Origin: Phascolarctos cinereus
Taxonomy: Eukaryota; Chordata; Mammalia; Diprotodontia; Phascolarctidae
DNA length: 64,000 nt
Reading direction: 5' to 3'
NCBI RefSeq assembly: GCF_002099425.1
Contig: NW_018344216.1
Span: forward strand, 58,501-122,500
The notes beneath the pieces are model-generated. The model ran no database searches, was not told the DNA's origin, and saw nothing but the letters and a program-made list of their open reading frames with translations. Shown in pieces: positions 20,880 to 33,500 of the stretch (within the stretch, counting starts at the first letter, position 1; each line of letters begins with the position of its first letter). Both the position numbers and the translations under genes were made by a program.

Positions 20880-22910
20880 TCTGTTCCCTTTTTAAAAAAC
20901 ATTATTGATATTTTAGCTTCACATTGCATACAAAAGGTAAAAAAAAAACACCTATAGAGTCTCCGTTCTCCCCTAATCTGTTCTTATCCATTCCTAGAAT
21001 TGTTAACAAAATTTAGTTTTATCTTCCAATGTCATTTTTCCAACCTTTTCTTACATGTGTTAAATATCTGTATTATTTTGATCGGGGATTTATCATGGCT
21101 ATATTAATATAGTGGTAATACTGTTAATCAAGGCATTACATCTATACCGAGAGTATTACTATGCTATTTTAAACAACTTTCTGAGAGTTTGGAAATAAAA
21201 GCAGTTGCTTGTGGTAGACTAAGTGGATGGTGCTGCCTAGGATAATTTAATTTTAAATACTAATGTCATAATTAAATAATTTAAAAGTATGTTTTCATTA
21301 ACTTTATCTGGCTCTTTCAAATGCTGCATTTTCTCTTGCTATTTAAAGTTGTTTTCCTGGTTCACCTGCTATTCGTCAATGTATCCAGAGTCTCATTGAA
21401 TCCATTTGTGTCCCCTGCCCTTTTCCTATGGCTGTTACTGCAGAGAGCAAACTAGTTAAGTTACACTGAATGCTAACCAGAGTTCCAGAATCTCTGCCTA
21501 TTGATGTCATGGGAACATTTCCCGATAACAAATGTCACCATCATTTACTTTTCTTCTCGGATTTAAATTTATGAACATTGACATGCATATTCAGCATATG
21601 ATTTGGAGCTTGTGAAATGAACTTTTAAAAATGAAATAATCCATTGCCAAAATTTTTTAAAAAGATTAGTTTAATGTGTCTCCACAAATAATTATAGTGT
21701 TCCCTCCTTTATCTCTTTCCAGAGCAAGCAGGACTTTATTCTGAAATACAGGTGCATAAAACTGCAGTCACTCCATCTTCTACTACTGGAGTTTAAAAAA
21801 AAAAATCTATTAAGGAAAGCCAGGCTATGCAGTACATTTTCCATTAACCATTTATTAAGTCAACAAGTCACGTAATGACTGCACTTTTCTCTCTGATACA
21901 CAGCCTCTTTATTCATCTAGCAGCATTATTCTCCAAACAGATGTGTCTTTTCAAAGCTTTCCTCATTTCCTAGAGCACAGGATTTCTTCCTAATTGTGAG
22001 CTTGTAAGCTGTGAGTGCTTCAAAAGGTGTTTCTGAGCATCCCATCCTTCCCCAAATGTCTCTGTACAGAGAGCTGAGTGGCATGAAAACCCTAATACCC
22101 CAGCAAGAATTTGAGCGTCTAACCTCCCCTCCCCCCAGCTGTCAAGTACCCAATTAGCTCAGCTTCTTCTCTTGCCTGGGTTTGGAAACTAATGCTGCCA
22201 TTCTCCCAACTTTGATGCCTTCAGAAAGCATAGCCCAAGTATCTATGAGCTATTTGATTGCTTACTAAATTATAACTACAGATGATAAGCGAGCAAAATT
22301 TCCCAGCGAGTCAGTGAATTCTAAGGTTTGACAGCATAGAGCAGCCCATCTGAAGGTTATTTTTCAGATCTCCTCATTTGTGTTTTGAATAACTAGATAC
22401 ACGAACCAGCCTTAGCTTTGTACTGTCTCTTTATCGATAGGACTCTTTCATGAAGAACAGTCACAGAGGATCAATATCTAAAGCCCATCTGGCAACACGT
22501 TATTATTTTTATGATGTTGCTTAATACCAAACATTAATAAAAGAAAGCATGGTGCCCATTTTTGAAAGGCACCAAGACAAGCTAAAAACTAGATGGATGC
22601 TGCAGCTTCTGATAATAGGTGTAAGCTCTCAGGTCACCTTCGAAATACTGTTATGTTCTTTCCCTGGAGTAAAGTTACTGTTCCCAGATCAAATAACTGG
22701 AAAGCAGGGAGAGGAAATAAACGTGATTGTTCAACTGGGAAAGCACAGGACCATGTCTCAGTCTGGGCCTCTGCCTACAGCAAGGTCATGGAAAGTAAAA
22801 CCTGGTTCCAGGTGATTCTTTGTGCAACAGGTAGAAACTAAAAGAACCCCAGAAGGCTTAGGTGTATAGCAAATGGCTTTGTGTGCGATGGGCAAGCAAA
22901 ATGGCTTTCC
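20880..22910. other. Repeat-poor stretch, no gene recognised
   Basis: About 2 kb in which I identify no interspersed repeat. Two overlapping open frames of 82-88 codons (22549-22841) show no domain. The lack of repeats makes it a candidate for conserved non-coding sequence, which needs a cross-species alignment. Confidence 0.4.
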
Positions 22911-22914
22911 ATCT

Positions 22915-23178
22915 GAGAGGCAGCAGGACACTGGGGCAGAACGTTGGCCTTTGGAGTCAGGAAGATCTGTCTTCAGATCCTGACTCAGTCATTTGCTAGC
23001 TACCTATGTGATCCCTAGGAAGTCACTGAACCTCTCTTAACCTCACCTTCATCATCCATAAAATGGAGGTAACAAGAACACCTCCCTCCCAGGGTTGTTG
23101 AGAGGATCCTATAACATGATATTTATGTTGAGCACTTGGCAAACTTTAAAATCTTATTAAATGTTAGCTGCTATTATT
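22915..23178 (+). mobile_element. MIR, near full length
   Basis: TTTGGAGTCAGGAAGATCTG, CCATAAAATGGAGGTAACA, AATGTTAGCTGCTATTATT. Confidence 0.9.
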
Positions 23179-23282
23179 GAGTAAATGATATCATGGCTCT
23201 GCTAGGATTCATGAGCTGGAAGGACATCTCTACCTGGTTTTAGCAAGTCGGTAGTGAAGTGGCTGTGGACCGAAGAAATTTC

Positions 23283-23450
23283 ATGGGCTTATAATAGAGT
23301 TGGAAGAGACCTGTTGTAGTCCCGCACCTTCATTTCAAGTAGATGAGGAAACTGAGGCCCGGATTCCTATAGGTAGTAAATGGTAGAACCAGGATTTAAA
23401 ATTAAAATATTTAACACCAAATCCCACTACTTGCTCCTGTCTACTATGCT
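23283..23450 (-). mobile_element. CORE-SINE with CR1/L3-type tail (MIR3-like)
   Basis: Tail ATAGAGTTGGAAGAGACC, then GATGAGGAAACTGAGGCCCG. Confidence 0.8.
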
Positions 23451-23639
23451 GAGATTCTTACTAACTCCTTCCATATATTGGCTTCCTATTTGCAGTGACT
23501 TCATTGTAGGAGCTCATGTATGAATGTATTACTATAATCTCATGTTTCATTGATAACAGCAAAAATTGGCCTGGATTTCCCCCTTTTTTTGGATAACTCA
23601 CTTTTAAGTCTATTGAGAAAAAATCACTAGCTATTCAAT

Positions 23640-23712
23640 CGGTATTCATTCATTCAATAAACATTTATTAAGTGCCTACCATGTGCCAGGCACTGTGTTA
23701 CTAAAAGTAAGT
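23640..23712 (-). mobile_element. L2 3' end
   Basis: ATTCATTCAATAAACATTTA and GTGCCTACCATGTGCCAGGC. Confidence 0.85.
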
Positions 23713-23734
23713 TCAAGTTTTTTCCTAGAGCAAC

Positions 23735-23837
23735 TCTTAGAATTCCAAGATGGAAGGCCCACAAATAGATACAATAAAGTCACATTTCTTCCCTGGGCCC
23801 CATTTTCCTCATTATAAAATGAAGTGGTTGGACTAGA
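23735..23837 (+). mobile_element. CORE-SINE (MIR3-like), left part
   Basis: CATTATAAAATGAAGTGGTT and GGACTAGAT. The tail resumes at about 23975-24022 (GATGACCTTTAAGGTAC, ATCCTATGAT). Confidence 0.7.
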
Positions 23838-23974
23838 TCAGGGATATCAAACTCAAATAGAAATGGGGACCACTTAACCATACATAAGGATCCTTGCTGG
23901 CACAAGAAAACCATATGTTAACATTGTCTATTTTCTGTTGTATTTTTATTTATTTTATTAAATAGTTCCCAAGG
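23838..23974 (+). mobile_element. hAT-like fragment nested in the CORE-SINE
   Basis: CAGGGATATCAAACTCAAAT start and a TTATTAAATAGTTCCCAAG end, sitting exactly where the MIR3-like tail is interrupted. Family resemblance from memory; no clean 8-bp duplication seen. Confidence 0.5.
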
Positions 23975-24024
23975 ATGACCTTTAAGGTACTTTTAGCACT
24001 AATTCTAAGATCCTATGATTTAAA

Positions 24025-24700
24025 CTCAAAACCCCCAAATAAATTGCATATTATATATGCAACTATCCTGGAACCTATGGGAGAGGTGGTGGTCCCAGAG
24101 TGTGAAGGAGTTGGGATGATGCTCTTATATTCTTAAAGTTAGAACCACTCTTGTTCTTAATTTACTGCTCAAATAGCATTCTGCTACAAAACATTTCACA
24201 AATACCTGCATAGAGGCTCTGAAAGGATCTGTCATCACCCAAAGCAGTGAGAGAGAGCTAGAAGAAAAATAGGTAAATACTGGCACAAGTCCTAATGTTA
24301 TGTGGTCCAATTATTGACAAATAGTCAGTCATCTAGTATAACTGGCCCTTGATGATCCAAAGATACTGTCCTTTCCTGATTAGCCATTTTTCTTGTAGGC
24401 ATTTATCTCCTAGAAGATGAAATGTTAATGTCTTAGGTGTCCCTGACTGCCAGCTGAGCTTTAAACTCCATTGGCCTCTCTGATAAAACAGTGGAGCCAC
24501 TCATCCCAGTGTCCTTGATCAACTGACAGCTGTTTTCTTCTATAATAAAAGTACATCACATTTTTTACAGTGCCTCCTGCCTGAAGATACCAGAATGCTT
24601 TACAAATGCGATCCTCAGGTTTTTTAAACACTCATTCCTGAAGGCAGGTGGTAAATACAGCTACCTCTCAATTAGTAAGAGTATACTTATTCTCTTGTTG
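24025..24700. other. No gene or clear repeat seen
   Basis: Apparently unique sequence; open frames of at most 61 codons. Confidence 0.4.
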
Positions 24701-24704
24701 AATT

Positions 24705-25010
24705 ATTCAATTCCATTCAATAACATTTATTTGACACCTGTTACATGGCAGGCACTGTGCAAGGCACTGAGGATATTAAAAAAAAAAACACCACACATAG
24801 AATAGTGTAGCCTCTGCCCGCAGGAAGCTTACATTCTATTAAGGGATGGGGTGAATAGGAGAGCTATATCACGTCCAAACATAAATAAACACAAAATATG
24901 TACCAGATACATTCAAAGTAATTTGAGGAGGTCACTAACCACTGAGGAATCAGGAAATGCCTCTTCAGGAAGGTAGCTCTTCCTCCTCTCCTGATGATAG
25001 CAGAATGAGG
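24705..25010 (-). mobile_element. L2 3' portion
   Basis: TCAATAACATTTATTTGACA, GGCAGGCACTGTGCAAG, GAAGCTTACATTCTATTAAG. Confidence 0.8.
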
Positions 25011-25078
25011 GGATTTAGCTATTGGGCAGTATTTTTGTTTCAACAAGTTTTGGGATGTGGGAGGAGAGACAAGGTGGA

Positions 25079-25136
25079 CTTGTGGAGGTGAATGTTGAAA
25101 ACTAAAAATAAATAAATTTAAAAAATAAAAAAAGAA
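25079..25136 (+). mobile_element. Very short L1 3'-end insertion (about 58 bp)
   Basis: CTTGTGGAGGTGAATGTTGA plus an AATAAATA-rich tail, the same terminus as 16800-16880. Flanked by ACAAGGTGGA at 25069-25078 and 25137-25146. Confidence 0.75.
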
Positions 25137-25796
25137 ACAAGGTGGAAATGTTCCATTAAAATGAATTTGTTATATTACCTAGGAACTGTATTTCACCTGC
25201 TTTCCACTAACACGGGTAAGCAATCACACTGTATTACAGCGTATCAAATTTTGTCTGGACAACATGGACGTTAGAACTGCTTTAAAACGTCAGCAGGACC
25301 TTGTTGCCATTTTACCCTGATCTGGTCCATGATTCATTCAAGTGAGATCAGGGCAGCTTCAGTTCTGTTCTGGACCCAATCTACCCTTCATAGAGAAACT
25401 GAGATTCAAAAAGCAAAATGGCCTCCCTTTCAGTGGTAGACTGAAGAGCTGAACCCTTCTCTAGATTTCCAGCCTACAAACTGGATCTCACCGATTTTTA
25501 GGAAGACTTTGTTTTTCCTTAAGAGGAAAAACAAAGGTGATTTAAAATGTAGATGCAGAAAGAATTTTAAATAGCTTATAGAGATTACAAGAAACAAAAG
25601 CAACGACCAGCACAGATTTAAAATAAATGATCCCCATAGAACAATTCACTCACATTCGGCGATTATTCAGCAAGTCTGAAATAAAAGCATTTGCAAACAC
25701 TGAGAAGAAACGAAGTCAAAATCTCAGTCCAGGAAAGTGCACCCGTGGGACTGAGTGTGGATGAGGGGATCCCTAATCACATTTCGACTGGACAAA
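25137..25796. other. Downstream flank of LRRC30, no repeat recognised
   Basis: Apparently unique sequence 3' of the LRRC30 stop codon, presumably containing its 3' UTR. No open frame of note and no canonical poly(A) signal on the minus strand. Confidence 0.4.
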
Positions 25797-27484
<1,688 letters not shown>

Positions 27485-27640
27485 GATAGTTTGAATATAG
27501 GACTTAGGAGTCTGAAGACCCGAGTTCAAATCCTTCCTCCAGTCACTTAATCTCTCTCTTAGTCACAGTTTCCTCTACTGCCAAGTGAGCTTAATTACAG
27601 CTATGATATCTTCCCTACTTAACAGGGTTGGTTCAGGGTT
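27485..27640 (+). mobile_element. MIR
   Basis: GGACTTAGGAGTCTGAAGAC, CACTTAATCTCTCTCTTAG. Confidence 0.75.
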
Positions 27641-27643
27641 CAA

Positions 27644-28090
27644 ATTCAATTCCATTCTATAAGCATTCATTAAATGCCTACTATATGCCAGGCATTGTTC
27701 CAGGCATGAGGGAGAAAAAGGACAAAAATGAAATGATATTGGATATCCTGCTCTGAAGGAGCTTATGTTCTATTGAGAGGAGGGAGAGAACAATATTTGT
27801 GCAGAAAAGTCTATATGAAATATCCCACAAGTGTTATTACAGTTTAAAGCTTCAATAGCTAACAACTACCCTGAGATTTTTAGGACACTCTGTACATAAA
27901 TATGATTTTGTCAAGGAGCAGTAGAAGCTCAGGCAGTCAAGAAGGATCTCTTGAAAGAGGAGGACCCTGTGCTGGGACTTGAAGGGAGGTTAGACTTTCC
28001 AAGAGGCAGAGGTATCGATTCCAGACATGAGGTGAAGCCTATGCAAAGAAAGGCACAGAGATAGGAGATCGATGTCTCAGATGATGGGAG
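27644..28090 (-). mobile_element. L2, long 3' portion
   Basis: AAGCATTCATTAAATGCCTA, GCCAGGCATTGTTCCAG, GAAGGAGCTTATGTTCTATT, then upstream L2 (GCAAAGAAAGGCACAGAG). Confidence 0.8.
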
Positions 28091-28094
28091 GAAA

Positions 28095-28815
28095 TCTCTT
28101 TACCAACCTTAACGTTTTACATGTTTCAATGATTGTGATTATCTCTAAAAATAATTGTTTCATTCACTATGGCTTTTTTTTTTCTGTTTCTATACATTAT
28201 AGCTATTGATATTAGGAAGAGGGCTGGGGGAAAGCTTCTACCTCTACAGCCTGGATTCTGTACCTTACTTTTTGTTCACTGCCTCTTTGGAGGCCTTAAT
28301 TCAGAAGAATACTGCTCTTTAGTGTTAATTCTCTCAGGTCTGAGGTAGAAAGTGCCTAAGACACCAGGAGTAAAAAGGGCTCTTTGCTTCCTCTTCAACA
28401 GATGCAATAAGTTCTCCTCTGTGTTTGCCTGAGGTAAGTCATGACTTCATTTGACTTTGCTTTTGGTGGCTGCCAGCCACCCCTATATTCCTACTTAGGC
28501 CAAGCCAAGGAGACATTTGTCACTGTAGAAAGTAAAGGAAGCCAAATTGAACTTAACATAATCAGTTAGGCTTGTTATTGGTTTTAAGGCAAGGTGTGGT
28601 CTTTTTGAAGCCCAGGAAGAAATTTGGAGATGGTCCTATACATTACGGTCCTCTTCACACAGTGTGTAAAATTTAAGCATTTCTTTGTGTATATTATTAT
28701 TTTATTTTTATTAGTTTATTACTCACAGCAGTCAAGTTAAACTTTAAAGTTAAATTTGCTCAAATAAAGTTGAGGTAAAATTCAGACTGTTCTGCCCCCA
28801 AAACCCATATTGCCA
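28095..28815. other. No gene or clear repeat seen
   Basis: Apparently unique sequence between L2 and a long purine tract. Confidence 0.4.
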
Positions 28816-28817
28816 GA

Positions 28818-29090
28818 GAGAGAGAAGAAGAAGAAGAAGAAGAAGAAGAAGAAGAAGAAGAAGAAGAAGAAGAAGAAGAAGAGAAGAAGAAGAAGAAGAA
28901 GGAGGAGGAGGAGGAGGAGGAGGAGGAGGAGGAGAAGAAGGAGAGGAGGAGGAGAAGAAGGAGGAGGAGGAGGAGGAGGAGGAGGAGAAGAAGAAGAAGA
29001 AGAAGAAAAGAGGAGGAGGACGAGGAAGGAAAGAAGAGAAAAAAAGAAAAAGAAAGGAAGAAAGGAAAGAAGGAAGGAAGGAAGGAAGGC
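28818..29090. repeat. Long GAA/GGA purine tract
   Basis: About 270 bp of nearly pure purine on the + strand: (GAA)n, then alternating (GGA)n and (GAA)n blocks, then GAAAG/GGAA units. Open frames over it on both strands are artefacts of low complexity. Confidence 0.97.
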
Positions 29091-29236
29091 AGAAAAATTT
29101 TTAAAAACACATAACTGCCTTAATCCTTTACTTCACTTTTATCTATCTGGTATTTCATAACTCCATCAATGGGCTCCATCTTATTGATACAATTTTATTT
29201 TACACTGTTTCTCTCTAATTTTCCACTCCAAGCAGG

Positions 29237-29363
29237 CAAATGCTAATCAACCAACAAGCATTTATTGATTCTTACTAAGTGCCAGGCACTGAACTAGTTA
29301 CTGAGGTTATAAATACAAAGTCCCTGCCCTCCATATGCTTACATTCTACTGTGTGTACTCTTT
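29237..29363 (-). mobile_element. L2 3' end, target of the L1 insertion
   Basis: ACAAGCATTTATTGATTCTT, GTGCCAGGCACTGAACTAG, ATGCTTACATTCTACTG. Confidence 0.8.
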
Positions 29364-29377
29364 AAATACCCCCTATA

Positions 29378-31282
29378 AAGTCTACCTAATGAAACAAACC
29401 CAGGAACTCTATGAACACAATTACAAAACACTTTTCACACAAATAAAGTCCAATCTAAATAATTGGAAAAACATCAATTACTCATAGGTGGGCTGAGCTA
29501 ATATAATAAAAATGACAATTCTACCTGAGCTAATTTACTTATTCAGTGCCATACCAATCGAACTACCAAAAATTATTTTATATAGCTAGAAAAAATAATA
29601 ACAAGATTTGTTTGGAAGAGCAAAAACTCCAGAATATCAAGGGAACTAATGAAAAGAAATTCTTGGGAAGGTGGCCTAGCCATTCCAGATCCTAAATTGT
29701 ATTATAAAGCAGTAATCATCAAAACTACTTGGTACTGACTAAGAAATAGAGTGGTGGATCAGTGGAATAGGTTAGATATGTAAGACACGGTAGTCAATGT
29801 AGTAATCTACATTTGATAAAGCCAAAGACCCCAGCTTCTGGGATAAGAAATCACTATTTGACAAAGACTGCTGGGAAAACTGGAAAAGAGTATGGTAGAA
29901 ATGAGGCATAGGCCTAAATCTCACACCATATATCAAAATAAAGTCAAAATGGGTTCATGATTTAAATATAAAAGCTGATACTATAAGCAAACTGGGAGAG
30001 TAAGGAATAGTTTACCTATCAGATTTATGGAGAACAGAAGAATTCATGACCAAACAGGATATAGAGAACATTACAAAATGCAAAATGGATAATTTTGATT
30101 ATATTAAATTGAAAAGTTTTTGCACAAGCAAAGCCAATGCAACTAAGATTAGAAGGAAGGTAGAAAATTGGGAAAGAATTTTTACAACCAGTCTTTCTGA
30201 TAAAGGCCTCATTTCTAAAATATATAGAGAATTAAGTAAAATTAAAAGAAAAGAAGTCATTCCCAATTGATAAATGGTCAAAGGATATGAACAGGCAGTT
30301 CTCACATGAAGAAATTAAAGTAATCTATAGTCATATGGAAAAATGCTCTAAATTGTTGATTAGAGAAATGCAAATCAAAACAACTCTGAGGTACCACATC
30401 ACACCTATCAGGTTGGCTAACATCACAAAACAGGAACATGATAAATGTTGGAGAAGATGTTGGAAAATTGGAACACTAATGGGTTGTTGGTGAAGTTGTG
30501 AAATGAACCAACCATTTTGGAGAACAATTTGGAACTATGCCCAAAAGGCTATAAAAATGTGCATACACTTTGACCCAGCAATAGTACTTCTAGGTATGTA
30601 TCCCAAAGAGATCGTACAAATGGGAAAAGGACCCACATGTACAAAAATATTCATAGCAGCTCTTTTTGTGATAGCAAAGAATTGGAAATTGAGAGAATGC
30701 TCATCAATTGGAGAATGACTGAACAAGTTGTGGTATATGAATGTAATGGAATACTATTGTGCTATAAGAAATGATGAGCAGACAGACTTCAGAAAAACCT
30801 GGAAAGGCTTGTATGGATTAATGCTGAATGAAGTGAGCAGAACCAGGAGAATATTGTACACAGTAACAGCTACTTTGTGTGATGACTAACATTGGTAGAC
30901 TTAACCCTTCTCAGCCATGCAAGGATCTAAGACATCTCCAAAGGTCTCATGATGGAAAATGCTATCCACATCCAAAGAAAGAACTATGGAGTTTGAATGC
31001 AGATCGAAGCATACTATTTGCTATTTTTTTCTTCTGTTTTGTTTTGTTTTCTCTTTCTTGTGGTTCCTCCTATTGGCTCTAATTCTTCCTTATCTCACTA
31101 ACATGAAAATATGTTTAATAGGAATGTATATGTATAGCCTATATCAGATTGTATGCAGGCTTGGGGAGAAAGGCAGGGAAAGAAGAGGAGAAAAATTTAA
31201 AACTCAAAAGCTTATGGAAGTGATTGTTGATAAATCAAAATAAATTAATAAAAAAATTAAAAATAAAAAATAAATAAAAATA
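29378..31282 (+). mobile_element. L1, 5'-truncated
   Basis: About 1.9 kb: the ORF2 C-terminal third and the 3' UTR. Readable pieces include FDYIKLKSFCTSKANATKI, SDKGLISKIYRELSKIK, LIREMQIKTTLRYHITPI and PTCTKIFIAALFVIA, in separate frames at about 30046-30270, 30287-30493 and 30503-30718. The 3' UTR ends in an AATAAA-rich tail. Perfect 14-bp target duplications AAATACCCCCTATA at 29364-29377 and 31283-31296. Not functional. Confidence 0.95.
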
Positions 31283-31303
31283 AAATACCCCCTATACTTA
31301 ACA

Positions 31304-31559
31304 AGGCAGCTTAGGTGGTGAAGCAGATAGAGTGCTCGGGCCTCGAGTCAGGAAGTTTCATCTTCCTGAATTCAAATTCAGCTTCACACATGTACTAGCT
31401 GTGTGACCCTGGGCAAATCATTTAACCCTGTTTGCCTTAGTTTCCTCATTGGGAAAATGAGCTGGAGGAGGAAATGGCAAACCACTCCAGTGTCTTTGCC
31501 AAGAAAACCCCCAATTGGGGTCATGAAGAGTCAGACAGGACTGAAAATGACTAAACAAC
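31304..31559 (+). mobile_element. Mar1-type CORE-SINE
   Basis: Sense copy from AGGCAGCTTAGGTGGTG to AAATGACTAAACAAC. Target duplications ACTTAACA (31296-31303) and ACTTAATA (31560-31567), directly abutting the L1 3' target duplication. Confidence 0.88.
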
Positions 31560-31564
31560 ACTTA

Positions 31565-31793
31565 ATAGTGCCTTGGATGAACAGTTCCCTTTGCCCAACA
31601 CATTCTTGTGTTTCCATTTTCTCAAGCTAAGTCTATTCTTCCTTTGAGGAACGCCCTCAAGATGCACCCCTATGAAGCCTCTCAATTAACTCTACTGCAC
31701 ACAATAATTTTCCTTTGTATCCCCTTGACACTTACTCTATATAACATTATCCTACACTTGACTAATCTGCTGCCTTGGAATTATACCCTAGTT
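31565..31793 (+). mobile_element. Probable L2 3' UTR fragment
   Basis: Pyrimidine-rich sequence with TGTATCCCCTTGACACTTAC, compatible with L2, but without a diagnostic end. Confidence 0.35.
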
Positions 31794-31991
31794 CAAGGGT
31801 TCTTAACTTCAGGTCTGTGAATTTGTTGTTTTTTTAAGTATTTTGATAACTGTATTTCAGGATGATTGGTCAACTTTGTAACTCTGTGTGTTTTATTTTA
31901 AGTCTTTAAAAACATCATTCTGGAAGGGGTAAGCTGGCCTCACCAGATTGCTAAAGGGGTTTCAGACATACAAAAAATTCAAGAACCCCTG
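31794..31991 (+). mobile_element. hAT-like non-autonomous element
   Basis: Terminal inverted repeats: CAAGGGTTCTTAACTTCAGG at the left, AATTCAAGAACCCCTG at the right. Interior TATTTTGATAACTGTATTTC is shared with 33018-33214. Confidence 0.8.
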
Positions 31992-32006
31992 TTGTAATTG
32001 TGTCGG

Positions 32007-32066
32007 TCAATAAATATTTATAAAGCACTTTCTGGGTGCCAGGCACTGTGCTAAGTGCTGGATTGA
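32007..32066 (-). mobile_element. L2 3' end
   Basis: TCAATAAATATTTATAAAGC and GTGCCAGGCACTGTGCTAAG. Confidence 0.8.
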
Positions 32067-32182
32067 ATGTTTTATGTGTTCTCCACCTTGACCATAAGCA
32101 GTTTGAAGGTAGAAGCCATGTTTTCTGTGGTATTCATCGTAGCCCAGGCTGTTGGGCACCTGGTAAATGTTTAAAAAATGCT
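32067..32182 (+). mobile_element. L2 3' end, opposite orientation
   Basis: GACCATAAGCAGTTTGAAGG, TGGGCACCTGGTAAATGTTT. Confidence 0.6.
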
Positions 32183-33009
32183 TGTGGTGCTGAGCAGAGA
32201 GAGTTGGGCTCTGATTGCCATCTTACTTGAGAGAACAGCACAGGAGGCTATTTCAGCTTCCTATTTATTTTTAATTGCTTCTTTGTTGTTATATTTTGAC
32301 ATTTATCTGCTTAATGAGCCCCCCAGGAGTATTTTACCAAGATCCTCTGTGAGATTGGCTGATCATAGAATTTCTGATTTAACCTCTATCATAGCGGCTC
32401 ATTTAACAAATGCTTCGTCAGACAAGCCAAATCCGTTTCATCTTTTAGATGAGCCTGGTCTCAAATGGAGAGGCTTAATACTTCATTCACATGGCTCTGG
32501 GAAGACAGGGGAGGGGAAAAACTTAGTTCTAGGATGCTATCTCAGAGGAGAAATATTAATGCTCAAGACCAACTTATTTTAAGGATGTTAGGGCCTCTCT
32601 TAGCTCCCTGTGTGGGCAGGAACTAAGTTTTCACTTTAAACAAATTTTTAAAAAATAAGGAAAAAAATCCAGTTAGTTGGCATGGAAGTTGTATTTTAGA
32701 CAGAGCTTTCAGAGTAACATGACTGAAAGGAATCAGCTGTGAAAAGGGGAGGGTGTGATTAAAATAGTGCGGACCCTTCTGAGCCTGCCAAGTCAGGCCA
32801 TATGACAGTGCCCCTGGCCCTGATTCTTGGCTTCACTCTGTGGCTCAGGGGCCAGACAGAAAGTAACATGAGTCTGCAGGAATATGTGCAGGTATGCTTC
32901 CCTTGGGCCCCACGGCTCTGATGAAACAGAAGATGCTGAGTTAGTCAGCTATGACTCCAGATGCCTAGCTACCGTTCCTGCCCTGGTTAACTAAAAGAAA
33001 AAGGCATTG
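32183..33009. other. No gene or clear repeat seen
   Basis: A 134-codon open frame begins inside the L2 fragment and runs to 32582. It shows no domain and starts in a repeat, so it is not called as a gene. Confidence 0.4.
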
Positions 33010-33017
33010 GCTTAGAG

Positions 33018-33214
33018 CAGTTTTTTTTTTTAACCTGAGGTCCATGAATTGTTTTAAAAGATATTTTGATAGCTGTAAATCAATATAGTTGGTTTCCTTT
33101 GTAATTCTCTCTATTTTATTTTATGCATTTAAAAATATTATTCTGAGAAGGGGTCCATGGGCCTCATCAGACTGCCAAAGGGATCCACAATACAAAAAAG
33201 CATTAAGACCCCCT
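33018..33214 (+). mobile_element. hAT-like non-autonomous element
   Basis: Same family as 31794-31991 (GATATTTTGATAGCTGTAAA, GAAGGGGTCCATGGGCCTCA, end TTAAGACCCCCT). Imperfect 8-bp target duplications GCTTAGAG (33010-33017) and AATTAGAG (33215-33222). Confidence 0.82.
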
Positions 33215-33235
33215 AATTAGAGAAGTAGAATCACA

Positions 33236-33500
33236 GAACTGGGTAGTACAGTGGATAGAGCACAGAGCCTAGAGTCCAGAAGACCTAGTTCAAATGTGGC
33301 CTCAGGTACATACCTGCTGTGGGACCCTGAGAATCACCTAACCGCTATTTGCCTCAGTTTCCTTATCTGTAAAATGGGGATAATAACAGCACCTATCTCC
33401 CAGGGTTGTTGTAAGAATCAGATGAGGTAATAATTGTAAAACACTTAGCACAGTTGCCTGGCACATAGTAGGTGCTATATAAATGTTAGCTATTATTATG
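33236..33500 (+). mobile_element. MIR, full length
   Basis: GTAGTACAGTGGATAGAGCA head, TAAAATGGGGATAATAACAG, GGCACATAGTAGGTGCTATA, AATGTTAGCTATTATTA end. Confidence 0.93.

Noticed and set aside
28760-29160. 116-codon frames on both strands (poly-Lys/Arg/Glu, poly-Ser/Leu)
   Set aside because: Both come from the purine tract. Open frames on both strands are expected for triplet repeats without stops.
32178-32582. 134-codon plus-strand frame
   Set aside because: It starts in an L2 fragment and shows no recognisable domain.
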